The notes under the pieces: model-generated
Told to the model about the DNA's origin: nothing
Seen by the model: the letters and a program-made list of their open reading frames with translations, nothing else
The model's database searches: none
In this document: one piece after another, positions 62,833 to 64,000 of the stretch
How the letters are laid out: each line of letters opens with the position of its first letter
Numbering within the stretch: the first letter of the stretch is position 1
Made by a program: the position numbers and the translations under genes
NCBI RefSeq assembly: GCF_032362555.1
Contig: NC_083510.1
Location: forward strand, 4,491,501-4,555,500
From: Amyelois transitella
Taxonomy: Eukaryota > Arthropoda > Insecta > Lepidoptera > Pyralidae
Direction: 5' to 3'
Length of the DNA stretch: 64,000 bases

Positions 62833-63604
62833 TAGGGATGTGACATTGCTGATAAAAAATCGATTTTTTTATAATCGATTTATTTTTTAAGTATGAAAAA
62901 TCGATTAACAAATAATCGATTTTTCTTAAGAAAATAATCGATTTTATTATATTGATAGATTTTTTCCTAATTTTTCAATTTATGTCAAAATAAACGCCAT
63001 ATACATTATATCAATAGATTTATTCATTAAAAATAAACAACAGAAACAGCAAGTTCTTATATAATCAACACAAATTAAAGTTTTTAACAATCAAGTGTGA
63101 ATCAAAATGAAGTTTCAGCAACGAATAATGAATAAAATATCAACCGAATGTCGGTAAAATACTATTCATCGACTAATTCCATCTAGAGAATGTTTGATTA
63201 AATTAATCATCTAAACTGTAACTCAATTCTATCATTAAGCAAAATAGCTGGACGTTGCCATTCAGTCCTTTCAAGACTGTTGGCTCTGTCTACCCCGCAA
63301 GGGATATAGACGTGAACATATGTATGTATGTATCTAAACTGTTTTAAGAGCAAAGAAAGAATGCACAGATGGCGTTAATGTAATATTATGGAGCTATGAT
63401 AGTATTCTTTGGCAGTTCGCGTTCCGGGCTCCAAGCCAGAAGACAAAAACGTAATGTCGGAGTGCATTTATTGTATGATTATAAAAATCGATTTTTAATC
63501 GATTATTAATTTAAAAAAAATCACGTATAAAAATCAATTTTTGCTTTAAAAAAATCGATTTTTAATCGATTTTTTCCATAATCGATTTTTTTTTCACATT
63601 CCTA
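62833..63604. mobile_element. Non-autonomous hAT-like element with 8-bp target duplication
   Basis: The ends are inverted: tagggatgtga at the left and tcacattccta at the right (one mismatch). Both sides are flanked by exactly CACCACAC (62825-62832 and 63605-63612), an 8-bp duplication as made by hAT transposases. The interior is AT-rich and repeats aatcgatttt palindromes near both ends. No transposase is present. A SINE piece is inserted at 63220-63332. Confidence 0.88.
63220..63332 (+). mobile_element. SINE 3' half inserted in the hAT-like element
   Basis: It starts with caattctatcattaag, has gttggctctgtctaccccgc and ends in tatgtatgtatgtat. It is 5'-truncated and nested within the element at 62833-63604, so it inserted later. 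Confidence 0.85.
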
Positions 63605-63835
63605 CACCACACATCCTCCACACCCACACTCACACGAGAACCGTGTGAGGTGAGGAGGCGAGAAAACCACGAGAGTGTGGAGCGCACATAATGGCTTTTT
63701 CTACACTTGAAAATTTTGAAATCCAGTTGATCCTAGTCTGGCGGAACATCTTCCCTTTGGTGACGGTTGAGCCCGAAATATCGTAGATGGTATATGGTAT
63801 ATTTTTGGTTTAAATTATTATGGTTTGCTTTGTCG

Positions 63836-64000
63836 TGCCGTGTGGTTCCCGGCACCAATAGAAAAAAGAATAGGACCACTCCATCTCTTTCCCATGGATG
63901 TCGTAAAAGGCGACGGGCTAGCAACTTGTCTTTTTATATGAATCGCATTTCTATCAGGCCAAACAGCTGAACGTGGCATATCAGTATTTTGAAGACTGTT
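63836..64000 (+). mobile_element. SINE, cut by the window end
   Basis: It starts tgccgtgtggttcccggcac and runs to aagactgtt at the last base. The middle block between cgtaaaaggcgac and gggctagcaac is missing. Confidence 0.85.

Noticed and set aside
1-64000. tRNA and rRNA genes
   Set aside because: No cloverleaf with convincing A and B boxes or conserved rRNA sequence was noticed by reading; a dedicated scan could still find one.

Overview
The window looks like nuclear DNA of a lepidopteran (moth-like) insect. It is A+T-rich, its genes are split by GT-AG introns, and it carries a block of chitin-binding cuticle protein genes, Lep1-type Helitron ends, and many copies of a SINE ending in a TATG tail. 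The host-gene models were assembled by hand from reading frames, splice sites and phase agreement. Functional names rest on remembered family patterns; no database was searched.

Layout. (1) 1-9283: four cuticle-type genes. They are the last exon of a His-rich RR-2 protein (222-732, +), an unrecognised secreted protein (2847-4160, +), a His-rich RR-2 protein (5255-6803, +) and a 215-residue RR-2 protein (7727-9283, -). (2) 9284-20194: mostly gene-free, with a 527-bp near-perfect inverted repeat (9437-11583) enclosing a captured exon-like piece and a Helitron end. (3) 20195-30402: an RR-2 gene with a 12-nt first coding exon (20195-21734, -), a SINE-rich gap with an AT palindrome cluster, then a 467-residue Ala/Gln/Tyr-rich RR-2 gene (25871-30402, +). 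A small membrane-protein ORF on the other strand (30399-30728) shares its stop region. (4) 32293-41043: compact housekeeping block of PEX2 (-), Eaf6/MEAF6 (+), OSTM1 (-) and gdl/DGCR6 (+). (5) 44130-55399: an eight-exon AGPAT3/4-type acyltransferase (-) whose largest intron holds a whole Helitron, a minisatellite, a SINE, a transposon-derived gene fossil and a small inverted-repeat element. (6) 56026-57690: a 5'-truncated LINE with only three in-frame stops. (7) 58837-61619: intronless OSGEPL1 (+) converging on the ATP synthase epsilon gene (-). (8) 61620-64000: repeats, including a hAT-like element with a perfect 8-bp target duplication and a SINE nested inside it.

The cuticle genes presumably act together in hard cuticle. 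RR-2 domains bind chitin, while the His-rich and Ala/Gln/Tyr-rich parts would supply cross-linking or structural regions. Four of them share one design: a first coding exon of 3-4 codons, a phase-0 intron, then the signal-peptide core. The other genes serve unrelated cell functions: peroxisome import, histone acetylation, lysosomal membrane, phospholipid synthesis, and mitochondrial tRNA modification and ATP synthesis.

The strongest unusual signals are the equal-length 527-bp inverted repeat, the SINE/LINE pair with matching 3' tails, and the RR-2 gene with a displaced intron. I found no convincing undescribed multi-gene system.
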